The notes under the pieces: model-generated | Told to the model about the DNA's origin: nothing | Databases searched by the model: none | What the model saw: the letters and a program-made list of their open reading frames with translations, nothing else | Program-made: the position numbers and the translations under genes | DNA from: Labilithrix sp. | GTDB taxonomy: Bacteria > Myxococcota_A > Polyangia > Polyangiales > Polyangiaceae | DNA: 64,000 nt | Assembly: GCA_019637155.1 (NCBI GenBank) | Contig: JAHBWE010000034.1 | Coordinates: forward strand, 1 to 64,000 | Direction: 5' to 3' | Shown here: positions 17,040 to 26,202 of the stretch, piece after piece | Layout: every line of letters begins with the position of its first letter | Numbering within the stretch: the first letter of the stretch is position 1

Positions 17040-17957
17040 TCAGCGCTGTCCGCAGGCCGCGCGGACCTTCGGCGACACCGTCCGGGGCTCGAGGCGGACG
17101 TCGCCGTTCGGGACGTTCGCGCGCCACGCCGCGCAGGCGGCGCTCGCGGCCCCGGGCGCGTCGAGCGCGACGTAGGCCTCGAGGAGCGCGCGATGGATCG
17201 TGGCGAGCTGCGGTCGCGTGAGCTCGCCCGAGCCGAGGAGCTTGTTGCCCTTCGCGACCGCGTCGACGTAGCGGCCGCTGCGGATGTCGGCGAGGAGCGG
17301 CGGGATGTCGGCCTCGGCCTGCTTCTGCGCCTGGTACGGCTTGCCGCCGCCTTCGGTGCGCGTGCGCTCCGCCGCGGCGCGGGCCGCCTTCTTCCCCTCC
17401 TCCGTCAGCGAGATGTCGGCGAGCGGCACGAGGACGACGTCGCCGCGCGCGATCTTCTTCGGGTTCTTCTCGTCGCCGCCGTTGTAGATCGCGATCGTCC
17501 ACGACTTGTTCGGATCGCCGTAGTACCGCTGCGAGATCGCGGTGAGCGTCTCGTTCTCCCCCGCGAGGTGCGCGACGACGGCGGGGACGATGATCTCCCG
17601 ATGCTCCACCGGGGGCGTCCACGCCATCGTGAGGTTCGCGCGCGCGAGGACGTCGGCGCGCTTGCCGTCGCCGAGGTACGTCTTCGACAGCGTGAACCAG
17701 GTCTCGCCCTGCTCCACGCGGTGGTACATCGGCGCGGGGATCTCGAGCGGCTGCCCCGCGACGATCGGGCTGCCGCCGTGCGCGTCGAGGCGGTTCGCGC
17801 CGACGATCGCGGCCTCGTAGCGCGGGGTGCCGTAGAAGCGGATCGCGAGCTGGGCGAGGGTCTCGCCCTGCGCGACGACGTGCGTGAACGCGCCGGCGTG
17901 CGAGGGGGCTAGGAGGAGCGCCGCCGCCACGGCGACGACGAGGTGCTTCGGCTTCAT
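17040..17957 (-). CDS. Secreted LysM-domain protein
   Basis: 305 residues with a cleavable signal peptide (about 1-23, ending SHAGA). Three LysM-like units follow: HVVAQGETLAQLAIRFYG, HRVEQGETWFTLSKTYLG and HLAGENETLTAISQRYYG (about 26, 79 and 131 onward), each followed by a region resembling the family's xxLxxPxx end. LysM binds GlcNAc-containing glycans, chiefly peptidoglycan. The C-terminal 120 residues are helical with a possible TPR-like hairpin and several Cys. The start overlaps the upstream kinase stop by 4 nt, so synthesis is coupled to that kinase. A periplasmic wall-sensing or wall-binding partner of the two kinases is a fair hypothesis. Confidence 0.88.
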   Translation of the reverse strand: MKPKHLVVAVAAALLLAPSHAGAFTHVVAQGETLAQLAIRFYGTPRYEAAIVGANRLDAHGGSPIVAGQPLEIPAPMYHRVEQGETWFTLSKTYLGDGKRADVLARANLTMAWTPPVEHREIIVPAVVAHLAGENETLTAISQRYYGDPNKSWTIAIYNGGDEKNPKKIARGDVVLVPLADISLTEEGKKAARAAAERTRTEGGGKPYQAQKQAEADIPPLLADIRSGRYVDAVAKGNKLLGSGELTRPQLATIHRALLEAYVALDAPGAASAACAAWRANVPNGDVRLEPRTVSPKVRAACGQR

Positions 17958-19363
17958 GGCGCTTGCGCGTCCTTTCCCGCGTCGCCCGCGGCGAGGTCCA
18001 TCGTCACGTCGAGCATCACCGTCTCTCCCGTCGCGATCGTGATCTCACGCTCGATCGGCGCCGCCTCGGGGTGCGTGAGCGTGACCCAGTGCCTCCCCGG
18101 CGCGAGCGCGATCGGGCGCGCGAAAGGTGTGGTCTCCACGAGCTGCCCGTCGACCTTCACGTACGCCCACGGCGTCGCGACGACGCGGAGGCCGCCCGCG
18201 CCCTCGAGCGACGCCGGCGGCGCGGCGGCGCCGGCGGCGCGCACCTCGCGGCTGCGCTGCGTCCCTTCGTTCGCGTAGACCGCGAGCGCGAAGGCGGCGG
18301 TGACGGCGACGAAGCCGGCGAGCGCGGGCACCGAGCGGCGCGGCGGCCGCGACTTCGACGGCTTCGGCTTCGACGCGACGGCGGAGACGGGCGCGGCCTC
18401 GGCCGACGCCGGCTCTGGGGGGGCGGGATCGGGCGTGGCGAGACCGGCCGCGACGAGGGCGGAGCGCACGATCGCGCTCGGGTCCTCGCGCGTCTCGGAG
18501 CGGAGCGCGGCCTCGAGGCGCTCCTTCACCGCGGAGGCAGAAGGGTAGCGATCGTTCGGCGACTTCTCGAGGAGCCGCATCACGATGCGCTCGACCGCGC
18601 GCGGCACGTCGCGCGCGGTCGAGCGCAGGTTCGGCGCCGCCTCGCGACGGATCCGCTGCGTCGCGCCCTTCGTGTCGTCGCCGAAGGGCCGCGCGCCGCT
18701 CAGCATCTGGTAGAGCACGACGCCGAGGGAGAAGAGGTCGCTCCGCCCGTCCACGAAGTCGCCGAGGATCTGCTCCGGCGACATATAGGCCGGCGTGCCG
18801 TACGCGTCCTTGAGCTGCTCCGGCGCCATGCGGCCCGTCGCGGTGATGCCCTCCGGGATGCCGGCGTCGCTCACGCTCCCGAGGCGCGGGCGCTGCGCGA
18901 TGCCGAAGTCGATGAGCTTCACCGTCCCGGCCTTGGAGAGGAGGACGTTCCCGGGCTTCACGTCGCGATGCACGACGCCGCGGGAGTGCACGTGCTCGAG
19001 CGCCGCGCAGACGCCGCACGCGATCGCGAGCGCGACGGCGACGGGGATCTTCTTCTTCGCCTTCGCCTCGAGCTCCTGGAGCGACGCGCCCTCGACGTGC
19101 TCGAGGACGAGGAACGGCCGCCCCGACTCCGTGCGCCCCGACTCGAGGAGCAACACGACGTTGGGGTGGACGAGATCGGCGAGGACCTTCGCCTCGCGCT
19201 CGAGCTGCTCGCCGAACGACGAGGTCGCGGCGATCTGCGTCTTCAGCGCCTTGACCGCGACGACGCGACCGAGCGGCTCCTGCACCGCGCGGTAAATCGT
19301 GGAGAGAGAGCCCGTCCCGATCGTCTCGGTCGTGCGGTAGGAGCCGAAGCGGAGGTCGGACAC
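17954..19363 (-). CDS. Ser/Thr protein kinase with PEGA domain
   Basis: 469 residues. The kinase domain (about 8-275) has IGTGSLSTIY (Gly loop), Lys38 (VAVKAL), VHRDVKPGNV (Asp134), IDFG (152-154) and TPAYMSPEQ. A Pro/Ala linker follows, then a transmembrane segment (about 345-365, FVAVTAAFALAVYA) and a periplasmic PEGA-type beta domain (about 395-460: RVVATPWAYVKVDGQLVETTPF, split after Pro; LAPGRHWVTLTHPE). PEGA domains are common surface-layer-like sensor modules in such kinases. It begins directly after the gpmI stop (no spacer) and overlaps the LysM gene start, strongly suggesting one transcript. Confidence 0.9.
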   Translation of the reverse strand: MSDLRFGSYRTTETIGTGSLSTIYRAVQEPLGRVVAVKALKTQIAATSSFGEQLEREAKVLADLVHPNVVLLLESGRTESGRPFLVLEHVEGASLQELEAKAKKKIPVAVALAIACGVCAALEHVHSRGVVHRDVKPGNVLLSKAGTVKLIDFGIAQRPRLGSVSDAGIPEGITATGRMAPEQLKDAYGTPAYMSPEQILGDFVDGRSDLFSLGVVLYQMLSGARPFGDDTKGATQRIRREAAPNLRSTARDVPRAVERIVMRLLEKSPNDRYPSASAVKERLEAALRSETREDPSAIVRSALVAAGLATPDPAPPEPASAEAAPVSAVASKPKPSKSRPPRRSVPALAGFVAVTAAFALAVYANEGTQRSREVRAAGAAAPPASLEGAGGLRVVATPWAYVKVDGQLVETTPFARPIALAPGRHWVTLTHPEAAPIEREITIATGETVMLDVTMDLAAGDAGKDAQAP

Positions 19364-20899
19364 TTATTTGGCAAACAGGGAGTGCCCTGTCATCGCGGCC
19401 GGGATCGGGATTCCCATCAGCTCGAGCATCGTCGGCGCGACGTCGCAGATGCGGCCGCCGCTGCGGATCTTGCGCCCGGCGCCGGCGTCGTCGACGTAAA
19501 CGAGCGGCACCGGATTCAGCGTGTGCGCGGTGTGCGGGGCGCCGGTGGCGGGGTCCTTCATCAATTCGCAATTGCCGTGATCGGCGGTGATGAAGAGCGC
19601 GCCGCCCTTCGCGCGCACCGCGTCGGCGATGCGCCCGATGCCCGCGTCCACCGCCTCCACCGCGGTGATCGCGGCGTCGAGGTTGCCGGTGTGACCGACC
19701 ATGTCCGGGTTCGCGAAATTGACGACGACGAAGTCGAATCCGTCGCTCTCGATCGCTTTGACGACCGCGTCGGCGACGCCGGCGGCGCCCATTTCGGGCT
19801 TGAGGTCGTAGGTCGCGACGTCCTTCGGTGAAGGGATCATCGTGCGCTCTTCGCCGTGGAACGGCTCTTCGCGGCCGCCGTTGAAGAAATACGTCACGTG
19901 CGCGTACTTCTCTGTCTCGGCACACCGAAACTGGGTCAATCCCGCTTTGGCGATCACCTCCGGAAAGATGTCGGGGTACGTCTCTTTCGGAAACGCGATC
20001 GGCAATCCGAGCTTCGAGTCGTACGTCGTCATGCAAGCGTAGACCCGAAAGGGCGGCTTGGCCTCGCGCGTGAAGGCGGTGAAGCCCTCCGTCGCGAGCG
20101 CCCGCGTCAGCTCGCGCGCGCGGTCGGGGCGGAAGTTGAAATGCAGCGCCGCGTCTCGCGCCGTGTCGACGCCGGTGTATCCGTCCACCACGAACGGCTC
20201 GACGAACTCGTCCGTCTTGCCCGCGGCGATGCTCGCCTTCGTTCCTTCGATCGCGCTCGGCTGCTTCGGCGCGTTCGCGTGCACGATCGCCTCGTACGCG
20301 CGCTCGACGCGCTCCCAGCGGTTGTCGCGGTCCATGGCCCAGTAGCGGCCGGACACGGTGCCGATGCGGCCCTTGCCCTTCAGCATGCCTTCGAGCGTCT
20401 CGAGGTAGCCGGGCGCGGTGCCGGGGAGCACGTCGCGGCCGTCGAGGAACGCGTGGACGACGACGTCGACCCCGAGCTCGTGCGCGGCGTCGATGAGCGC
20501 GCCGAGGTGCGTGATGTGGCTGTGCACGCCGCCGTCGGAGACGAGGCCCATGAGGTGGAGCTTGCCGCCGGCCGCCTTCGCCTTGTCGATCGTGCCGCGG
20601 ATGACCTCGTTCTTGGCGAACGAGTGGTCCACGACCGCGTTGTCGATCCGCATGATGTCCATCAGCGCGATGCGCCCCGCGCCGAAGTTGAGGTGCCCGA
20701 CCTCGCTGTTGCCCATCTGCCCCGGCGGGAGCCCGACGTCGGGGCCGCTCGTGCCGATGAGGCCGTGCGGGTACTTCGCGTAGAGGGCGTCGAGCGCGGG
20801 GGTCTTCGCCATCCGCACCGCGTTCGCGTCGACCTCGGCGCGTTCGCCGAGACCGTCGAGGATCATGAGGACAACGGGCCGAGGACGCTTTGCCGCCAT
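19364..20899 (-). CDS. gpmI: 2,3-bisphosphoglycerate-independent phosphoglycerate mutase
   Basis: 511 residues from ATG 20899 (MAAKRPRPVVLMILDG). It interconverts 3- and 2-phosphoglycerate in glycolysis using two Mn2+ ions. Seen are LMILDGLGER (metal Asp), QMGNSEVGHLNFGAGR with the phosphorylated Ser (about residue 63), SDGGVHSHITH, HAFLDGRD, GRYWAMDRDNRW, and the C-terminal VNFANPDMVGHTGN and ITADHGNCE metal ligands. Length is normal (about 510). Unusually for a housekeeping enzyme it heads an apparent operon with two Ser/Thr kinases and a LysM protein, with no spacer before the first kinase. Confidence 0.95.
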   Translation of the reverse strand: MAAKRPRPVVLMILDGLGERAEVDANAVRMAKTPALDALYAKYPHGLIGTSGPDVGLPPGQMGNSEVGHLNFGAGRIALMDIMRIDNAVVDHSFAKNEVIRGTIDKAKAAGGKLHLMGLVSDGGVHSHITHLGALIDAAHELGVDVVVHAFLDGRDVLPGTAPGYLETLEGMLKGKGRIGTVSGRYWAMDRDNRWERVERAYEAIVHANAPKQPSAIEGTKASIAAGKTDEFVEPFVVDGYTGVDTARDAALHFNFRPDRARELTRALATEGFTAFTREAKPPFRVYACMTTYDSKLGLPIAFPKETYPDIFPEVIAKAGLTQFRCAETEKYAHVTYFFNGGREEPFHGEERTMIPSPKDVATYDLKPEMGAAGVADAVVKAIESDGFDFVVVNFANPDMVGHTGNLDAAITAVEAVDAGIGRIADAVRAKGGALFITADHGNCELMKDPATGAPHTAHTLNPVPLVYVDDAGAGRKIRSGGRICDVAPTMLELMGIPIPAAMTGHSLFAK

Positions 20900-20956
20900 G
20901 GCCCGACTGTACCACCGGCTTGTGCTCTCCCAGCGGGTGGCGTAGCACCGCATCCC

Positions 20957-21667
20957 GTGCCCTGGATCAAAGCGGTGCTGCGCGGGCAGCAGGTGCTCGC
21001 GCGGGTGAAGGCGGACGGCACGTTCGACGCGCAGGGCGGACGCGTCGAGATCCGGTACCGGCCCACCGACGCGCGGGCCTACCGCGCGGGGGTCGGGAAC
21101 CTCGAGCGCGTCGCGGGCGCGGAGGTCCTCGCGGACGACGCCGTCGTCGCGGGCGAAGCGGCTCCGACGAAGGAGGAGCGCTCCGCCGCGCGCAAGGCCG
21201 ACGCGGCGAAGAAGGCGCTCGCGCCGGACGCGGTCCCGAAGGACGCGTGGAAGGTCTACGCCGACGGCGCGTGCTCGGGGAACCCGGGGCCGGCGGGCCT
21301 CGGCATCGTGCTCGTCGCGCCGGACGGCAAGGTCCACGAGGGCTTCGAGTACCTCGGCGAAGCGACGAACAACGTCGCGGAGCTCACCGCGATCCTGCGC
21401 GCGGCGGAGCTCGCGCCGCCCGGCGCGACCGCGGTCGTGCACACCGACTCGCAGTACTCGATCGGCGTGCTCACGAAGGGCTGGAAGGCGAAGGCGAACC
21501 AGGAGCTCATCGCGAACGTGAAGACGGCCCTCGCCGCGCGGAAGACGTGGCGCATCGTCTACGTGCCCGGCCACGCGGGGGTGCCGCTGAACGAGCGCGC
21601 CGACGAGCTCGCGCGCGAGGCGGTCTCGAGCCGCCGAAACCGCCTCCCGACCATTCCCGCGGTCTGA
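20957..21667 (+). CDS. rnhA: Ribonuclease HI with N-terminal extension
   Basis: 236 residues from GTG 20957 (VPWIKAVLRGQQVLARV). The C-terminal 140 residues are RNase HI, which cuts RNA in RNA-DNA hybrids; the catalytic carboxylates are visible in YADGACSGNPGPAG, NNVAELTA, HTDSQYSI and GHAGVPLNERAD. The first 90 residues are a short beta domain and a charged Ala/Lys/Glu linker (TKEERSAARKADAAKKAL) not found in the short E. coli type; this may be a nucleic-acid-binding module. Divergent from gpmI with 57 bp between starts. Confidence 0.9.
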   Translation: MPWIKAVLRGQQVLARVKADGTFDAQGGRVEIRYRPTDARAYRAGVGNLERVAGAEVLADDAVVAGEAAPTKEERSAARKADAAKKALAPDAVPKDAWKVYADGACSGNPGPAGLGIVLVAPDGKVHEGFEYLGEATNNVAELTAILRAAELAPPGATAVVHTDSQYSIGVLTKGWKAKANQELIANVKTALAARKTWRIVYVPGHAGVPLNERADELAREAVSSRRNRLPTIPAV

Positions 21668-21745
21668 CGGCCGCGCGCGGCGGCTCGGCCGCGCGTGGCG
21701 GACGCAAAAAGCGGCGAGCGCTGCTATGCTGCGCGGCCATATTCC

Positions 21746-22324
21746 ATGGCCATCCGCGTGCACGAGAGCTCCGTCGTCTCCCCCTCCGCGCAGATCGGGG
21801 ACGGCACCCAGATCTGGCTGTTTTGTCAGGTGCGCGAGGGCGTCCGCATCGGCAAGGGCTGCATCTTCGGCAAGGGCGTCTACGTCGACTCCGGGGTCGT
21901 CGTCGGCGACAACGTGAAGATCCAGAACAACGCGTCGCTCTACGCGGGGGTGACGATCGAGGACGGCGTCTTCGTCGGACCGCACGTGTGCTTCACGAAC
22001 GACAAGGTGCCGCGCGCGGTGAACGCGGACATGACGCTGAAGGCGGCCGACGACTGGCACATCACGCCGACGCTCGTGAAGGCGGGCGCCGCGCTCGGCG
22101 CAAACTCCACCATCGTGTGCGGCGTCACCGTCGGCAGGTGGGCGATGGTCGCGTCGGGCAGCGTGGTGACGAAGGACGTGCCCGATCACTCCCTCGTGAT
22201 GGGCAACCCGGCGCGCCACGCCGGCTGGGTGTGCGCGTGCGGCAAGCGCGTGACGGTGGGCGAGCCGTGCGGCGCGTGCGGGCGCGTCCTCGTCCAAGAA
22301 GACGGCGTCGTGCGGGTGCGCTGA
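21746..22324 (+). CDS. Hexapeptide-repeat N-acetyltransferase (WbpD/WlbB-like)
   Basis: 192 residues from ATG 21746 (MAIRVHESSVVSPSAQIGDG). The sequence is a left-handed beta helix of hexapeptide repeats with IGDGTQIWLFCQVREG, GKGVYVDSGVVVGDNVKIQNN, and the insert VCFTNDKVPRAVN typical of enzymes that acetylate the 3-amino group of UDP-2-acetamido-3-amino-glucuronate. Unusually the C terminus carries two Cys pairs (CACGKRV, PCGACGR), a zinc-ribbon-like extension. It heads a tightly spaced forward operon of sugar and membrane genes, consistent with making a modified sugar for a surface glycan. Confidence 0.85.
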   Translation: MAIRVHESSVVSPSAQIGDGTQIWLFCQVREGVRIGKGCIFGKGVYVDSGVVVGDNVKIQNNASLYAGVTIEDGVFVGPHVCFTNDKVPRAVNADMTLKAADDWHITPTLVKAGAALGANSTIVCGVTVGRWAMVASGSVVTKDVPDHSLVMGNPARHAGWVCACGKRVTVGEPCGACGRVLVQEDGVVRVR

Positions 22325-22325
22325 G

Positions 22326-23165
22326 ATGGCGTCGATCTTCCGGAAGGGGCTCTTCGACGGTCACGTCGCGATCGTCACCGGCGGCGGTAGCGGCATCGGC
22401 TACGCGACCGCGCGCTCGCTCGGCGAGCTCGGCGCGAAGGTCGCCATCTGCGGGCGCAACGTGGACAAGCTCGCCGCCGCGGCGGCCCGGCTGGAGGCGC
22501 GCGGCGTCGCGGTGCTGCACGCGGCGTGCGACATCCGCGAGCCCGCGAGCATCGAGGCGTTCGTCGCGCGGGTGGGTGACGAGCTCGGCGCGGCCGACAT
22601 CCTCGTGAACAACGCGGGCGGACAGTTCCCCACGACCGCGGAGCAGGTGTCGACGCGCGGCTGGGAGGCGGTCGTCCGCAACAACCTGAACGGCACGTTC
22701 TTCATGACGCAGGCGGTGGCGCAGAAGCACCTCATCCCGAAGAAGCGGGGCCGCATCGTGAACGTCATCGCGAACATCGCGCGCGGGTTCCCCGGCATGG
22801 TGCACACCGGCGCCGCGCGCGCGGGCGTCGAGAACATGACGAAGACGCTCGCGGTGGAGTGGGCGCAGCACAACGTGCAGGTCAACGCCGTCGCGCCGGG
22901 CATCATCCGCACGAGCGGGACCGACCAGTACCCGCCCGAGTTGGTGGAGATGAGCCGCAAGAAGACGCCGATGAAGCGCCTCGGCAACGCAGGTGAGGTG
23001 GCGGAGCTCATCGTGTACCTCGCGAGCGACGCGGCGTTCTTCGTGACCGGCGAGTGCTGGTACATCGACGGCGGCGCGCACCTCTGGGGCGACAACTGGA
23101 CGATCCCGGACGACGACCCGCCGCCCCCACCGGCCATCATCGCCGAGCTCGGCACGACCGACTGA
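22326..23165 (+). CDS. SDR oxidoreductase, peroxisomal trans-2-enoyl-CoA reductase-like
   Basis: 279 residues, starting 1 nt after the acetyltransferase stop. The Rossmann motif is TGGGSGIG (18-25), with CGRN for NADP and NNAGG. In place of the canonical YxxxK the catalytic region reads ANIARGFPGMVHTGAARAG, which matches the PECR/2,4-dienoyl-CoA reductase branch where Tyr is missing. VAPGIIRTSG and a C-terminal YIDGGAHLWGD complete the fold; a Pro-rich tail follows. The family reduces enoyl-CoA double bonds with NADPH. Its place in a glycan operon leaves open a sugar or lipid substrate. Confidence 0.87.
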   Translation: MASIFRKGLFDGHVAIVTGGGSGIGYATARSLGELGAKVAICGRNVDKLAAAAARLEARGVAVLHAACDIREPASIEAFVARVGDELGAADILVNNAGGQFPTTAEQVSTRGWEAVVRNNLNGTFFMTQAVAQKHLIPKKRGRIVNVIANIARGFPGMVHTGAARAGVENMTKTLAVEWAQHNVQVNAVAPGIIRTSGTDQYPPELVEMSRKKTPMKRLGNAGEVAELIVYLASDAAFFVTGECWYIDGGAHLWGDNWTIPDDDPPPPPAIIAELGTTD

Positions 23166-23171
23166 GGACGC

Positions 23172-25793
23172 GTGACCGACGGCGCAAACAACGACGCCCC
23201 CTCGCCCCCCGCGCCCCCCCAAGACGCAGCGCCCCCGCACGCCCCGAACCAACGCAACGAAGCGACCACGAACGACGCAACTCCATCGCAGAACGTGGCG
23301 GAGACCGCCGCGGCCACGAGGAGCGCCACGACCGCGCCGACGCGCGATGCGGCGAAGACCGACGCCGACGCGGGGAGCGCCGCTACTGCACCGACGCGCG
23401 ACGCGGCGAAGGCCGGCGCCGGCGCGGATCCCGCCACGACCGCGGGGGCCGACGCGGCTGCGGAGAGCGCGGGCGAGCTCGTGGCGCCCCTTGCTGCCGA
23501 GTCGGCGCCGGCGTTCGGCGCGCACTCGGCTCTGCCCGGATCGCTCGAAGCACCCATCGCCGCCGAGTCGGCCCCCGCATTTGGCGCGCATTCGTTCGAG
23601 GCGCGCGCGACCGACACGACCGACGCGGCCAGCGGCGCGGCGGCGCAGGCGGAGGGGGGGGAGCCGTTCGCCGGGCTTCGGGCGGTCGTGCAGCCTGGGG
23701 AGCGGCTGCCGACGGTCTTCGAGACGATCAAGCACTGGATACGCGACTACTTCCTCGGCGACGATCCCTCCTTCGGGCTCGCGCTCGTGCCGTATTGCTT
23801 CCTCTCGATGCTGCTGTTCACGCGGCATCCGACGCGCACGAATTTCATCTTCGACGAACAGGAAGCGCTCCTCGCCAATCCGTACGTCCGGAGCGTCGCG
23901 GAGGCGAATCCCAAGTTCGGATGGCTCGACGCGTTCCATCGCGACTTCTGGGGGCTCGGGCCCGAACGGAGCATCGGCTCGTACCGCCCCATCCCCGACC
24001 TCGTCTGGCGCGCGCTCTGGGGGCTCGGCGCGCGCGACCAGACGCCGTTCCTCCATCACTGGGTGAACGTCCTCCTCCACGGGATGAACGGCGCGCTCGT
24101 GTGCGTGCTCGCGTTCGCGCTCACCAAGCGGCGCGGCGTCGCGTGGATCGCCGGCGCCACCTTCACCGGGAGCGCCGTCCTCACCGAGGCCGTGAGCGGC
24201 GTCGTCGGGATCGCCGACGTCCTCGGCGCGACCGGCACCCTCATCGCGCTGCTCGCGCTCACGACGCGACTGCCGTTCATGGCGGGCGGCGTGCTCGTCG
24301 GCACCCTGTTCGGGCTCTACTCGAAAGAGAGCGCCCTCTGCTGCGTCCCGCTCCTCCCCCTCGGCGCCTTCCTCCTCGCGCCGCTCCTCCACCCCAAGAA
24401 CCCTCGGCGGACCCTGCGCGCGCTCGTCGCCTTCGTCACCGCCGCCGCCGCGTTCGTCTTTTACGTTTACGCGCGGAGATGGGCATTCCCGACCGCTATT
24501 CCCCACGAGCTCAGCGCCGAGGCGAACGCCGCCAAGCCATTTGCGGGGAGGGTATTTGCCGCGGTCCTGCGCTGGTACGCCCAGCCGATATTGCCCAAAG
24601 ACCCGCTCAACAACCCGCTCGTCAACGCCGACGCGATCCATCGCATCGGCGGCGCGTTGCGGGTCTGGTCGCGCGGGCTCGGCCAGCTCGCATTGCCGAT
24701 TACGCTCTCCGGCGATTACTCCGCGCCGCAAGAGCCCATTCCCCCGACGCTGCTGGATTGGGAGATCATCACCGGCGCGGTCCTCCTCCTCTCGCCGATC
24801 CCGCTCGCGATCTGGATCGCGGTGCGCTCCTACCGCCGCTGGACGCGGCGCGGCGACGCGGAGCCCGAGCGCGATCCGCTCCTCATCGTCGCGTTCGGCG
24901 CGCTCTGGGTGATGCTCTCGTATTTCCCGGTCTCGAACATCCCCGTGCTCCTCCCCACCGTGCGCGCGGAGCGGTTCTGGTACTTCCCAGCCATCGGCTC
25001 GAGCCTCGTCGTCGGCGTGCTCTTCGGGTGGGGCGCCGATCGGAGCAAGGCGAGCCCCGACGCGCCGCCGAAGCCGCGACCGCTCTGGCTCGACGTCACG
25101 CTCGCGCTCGCCGGGCTCTTCCTCCTCGCGCAGCTCGTCGCCGTGCGCCACAGCGCCGTCGACTACGCGTTCATCGCGCCGGGCCTCGTCGTCGCCGGCG
25201 CGATCGTGTTCTTCGCGTACCGCCGCACCACCGTGAGCCGGAGCTACAAGTGGCTCGTCTTCGCGACGCTCGCGTTCTTCCTCTATCAGGGCACCGCCGC
25301 GCGGCGGCACGCCAACGACTACACCGACGACCTCTCCTTCTGGGACGCGACCCGCAAGGCGGTGCCGCGCAGCGCGAAGGCCCACCTCAACTACTCCGTC
25401 ATGAAGGGCGCCCGCGGCGACCTCCAGACGCGCCTCGATGCGAACGCGATCGCGCTCGAGCTCGCGCCCGAGTGGCCGATGGCGAGCGTGTATTACGGCG
25501 ACACGCTCTGCCGCCTCCACCGCGCGATGGAGGCGTGGCCACACTACGTGAAGGGCTTCGACCTCGCGCCGAACGACGTGAACCTGATCGCGCTCGGCAT
25601 CCAGTGCCTCTGGGACGAGAAGGTGCTCGCCGAAGGCACCGCCGAGCGCGCGGAGCTCGACGCGCTGAAGGACAAACACCCCGGCTCGTGGCTCGAGTAC
25701 CTCGGGCGCGACATCCTCGAGCACGGCGAGGAGCACAACGGCGTCGATCCGAAGTACCGTCCTCGCGGCTACAACGAAGGCCCGAAGGAATGA
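23172..25793 (+). CDS. TMTC-like polytopic glycosyltransferase with TPR end
   Basis: 873 residues from GTG 23172, 6 nt after the SDR. Residues 1 to about 165 are disordered and Ala/Thr/Pro/Asp-rich. About ten membrane segments follow, with features of the TMTC/GT-C family: an acidic pair in the first luminal loop (FDEQEALLANPYVR, about 226), SIGSYRPIPDLVWRALW, and SKESALCCVPLLP. The C-terminal 130 residues are soluble and TPR-like (KAHLNYSVMKGARGDL, WPHYVKGFDLAPNDVN). In animals TMTC proteins are O-mannosyltransferases using dolichyl-phosphate-mannose; a polyprenyl-phosphate sugar would be the bacterial donor. Acceptor unknown. Confidence 0.75.
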   Translation: MTDGANNDAPSPPAPPQDAAPPHAPNQRNEATTNDATPSQNVAETAAATRSATTAPTRDAAKTDADAGSAATAPTRDAAKAGAGADPATTAGADAAAESAGELVAPLAAESAPAFGAHSALPGSLEAPIAAESAPAFGAHSFEARATDTTDAASGAAAQAEGGEPFAGLRAVVQPGERLPTVFETIKHWIRDYFLGDDPSFGLALVPYCFLSMLLFTRHPTRTNFIFDEQEALLANPYVRSVAEANPKFGWLDAFHRDFWGLGPERSIGSYRPIPDLVWRALWGLGARDQTPFLHHWVNVLLHGMNGALVCVLAFALTKRRGVAWIAGATFTGSAVLTEAVSGVVGIADVLGATGTLIALLALTTRLPFMAGGVLVGTLFGLYSKESALCCVPLLPLGAFLLAPLLHPKNPRRTLRALVAFVTAAAAFVFYVYARRWAFPTAIPHELSAEANAAKPFAGRVFAAVLRWYAQPILPKDPLNNPLVNADAIHRIGGALRVWSRGLGQLALPITLSGDYSAPQEPIPPTLLDWEIITGAVLLLSPIPLAIWIAVRSYRRWTRRGDAEPERDPLLIVAFGALWVMLSYFPVSNIPVLLPTVRAERFWYFPAIGSSLVVGVLFGWGADRSKASPDAPPKPRPLWLDVTLALAGLFLLAQLVAVRHSAVDYAFIAPGLVVAGAIVFFAYRRTTVSRSYKWLVFATLAFFLYQGTAARRHANDYTDDLSFWDATRKAVPRSAKAHLNYSVMKGARGDLQTRLDANAIALELAPEWPMASVYYGDTLCRLHRAMEAWPHYVKGFDLAPNDVNLIALGIQCLWDEKVLAEGTAERAELDALKDKHPGSWLEYLGRDILEHGEEHNGVDPKYRPRGYNEGPKE

Positions 25794-25794
25794 G

Positions 25795-26196
25795 ATGACG
25801 GACCTGCGCTTCAGCATCCCCGCCGTCCTCGTCGTCGCCGCGTGCGCGATCGCGGTGGGGGTACGCGCGGGCACCGCGCGATCGCCGGAGCCCCGGCGCG
25901 GCGCGACGAACAGGGAGCGCGCGAGCATGGCCGCCTCCGTCGCGGGCAGCGAGAGCGCGTGGCTCACGGAGGTGACGCAGAACTTCCCCGGCGACCACTG
26001 GTCTCAGCGCGACGACTTCCACGGCCGCGAGTACCGCCACTTGATCGAGCTCGCCGATCAGCACCGGGTCCGCCTCGAAGACGTCATCCGCGCGGTCGAC
26101 GACGACCTCCACGAGAGCGCGACGACGAGCCCGGACGCCCCCGATCCGCGCGCCGCCCGCGCCGTCCCCTGCAAGCCGCGACCGTTCTACGACTGA
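25795..26196 (+). CDS. Small exported hypothetical protein
   Basis: 133 residues, ATG 1 nt after the previous stop. An N-terminal hydrophobic segment (about 8-25, AVLVVAACAIAVGV) acts as signal or anchor; it contains one Cys, but the context is not a good lipobox. The remainder is polar and helical with NFPGDHWSQRDDFHGREYRH and ends CKPRPFYD. No family recognised. It sits between the TMTC-like and YfhO-like membrane proteins in the same operon and may be a small subunit of one of them. Confidence 0.65.
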   Translation: MTDLRFSIPAVLVVAACAIAVGVRAGTARSPEPRRGATNRERASMAASVAGSESAWLTEVTQNFPGDHWSQRDDFHGREYRHLIELADQHRVRLEDVIRAVDDDLHESATTSPDAPDPRAARAVPCKPRPFYD

Positions 26197-26202
26197 GCCG
26201 CG

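Noticed and set aside
22125..25967. A 1280-codon open frame on the reverse strand, and similar very long frames at 1535-4636, 47095-50037 and 57658-60462
   Set aside because: They run antisense or out of phase to genes with clear family motifs, and their composition (Arg/Ala/Glu or Arg/Pro/Ser runs) is what GC-rich DNA gives in unused frames. Length alone is not evidence here.
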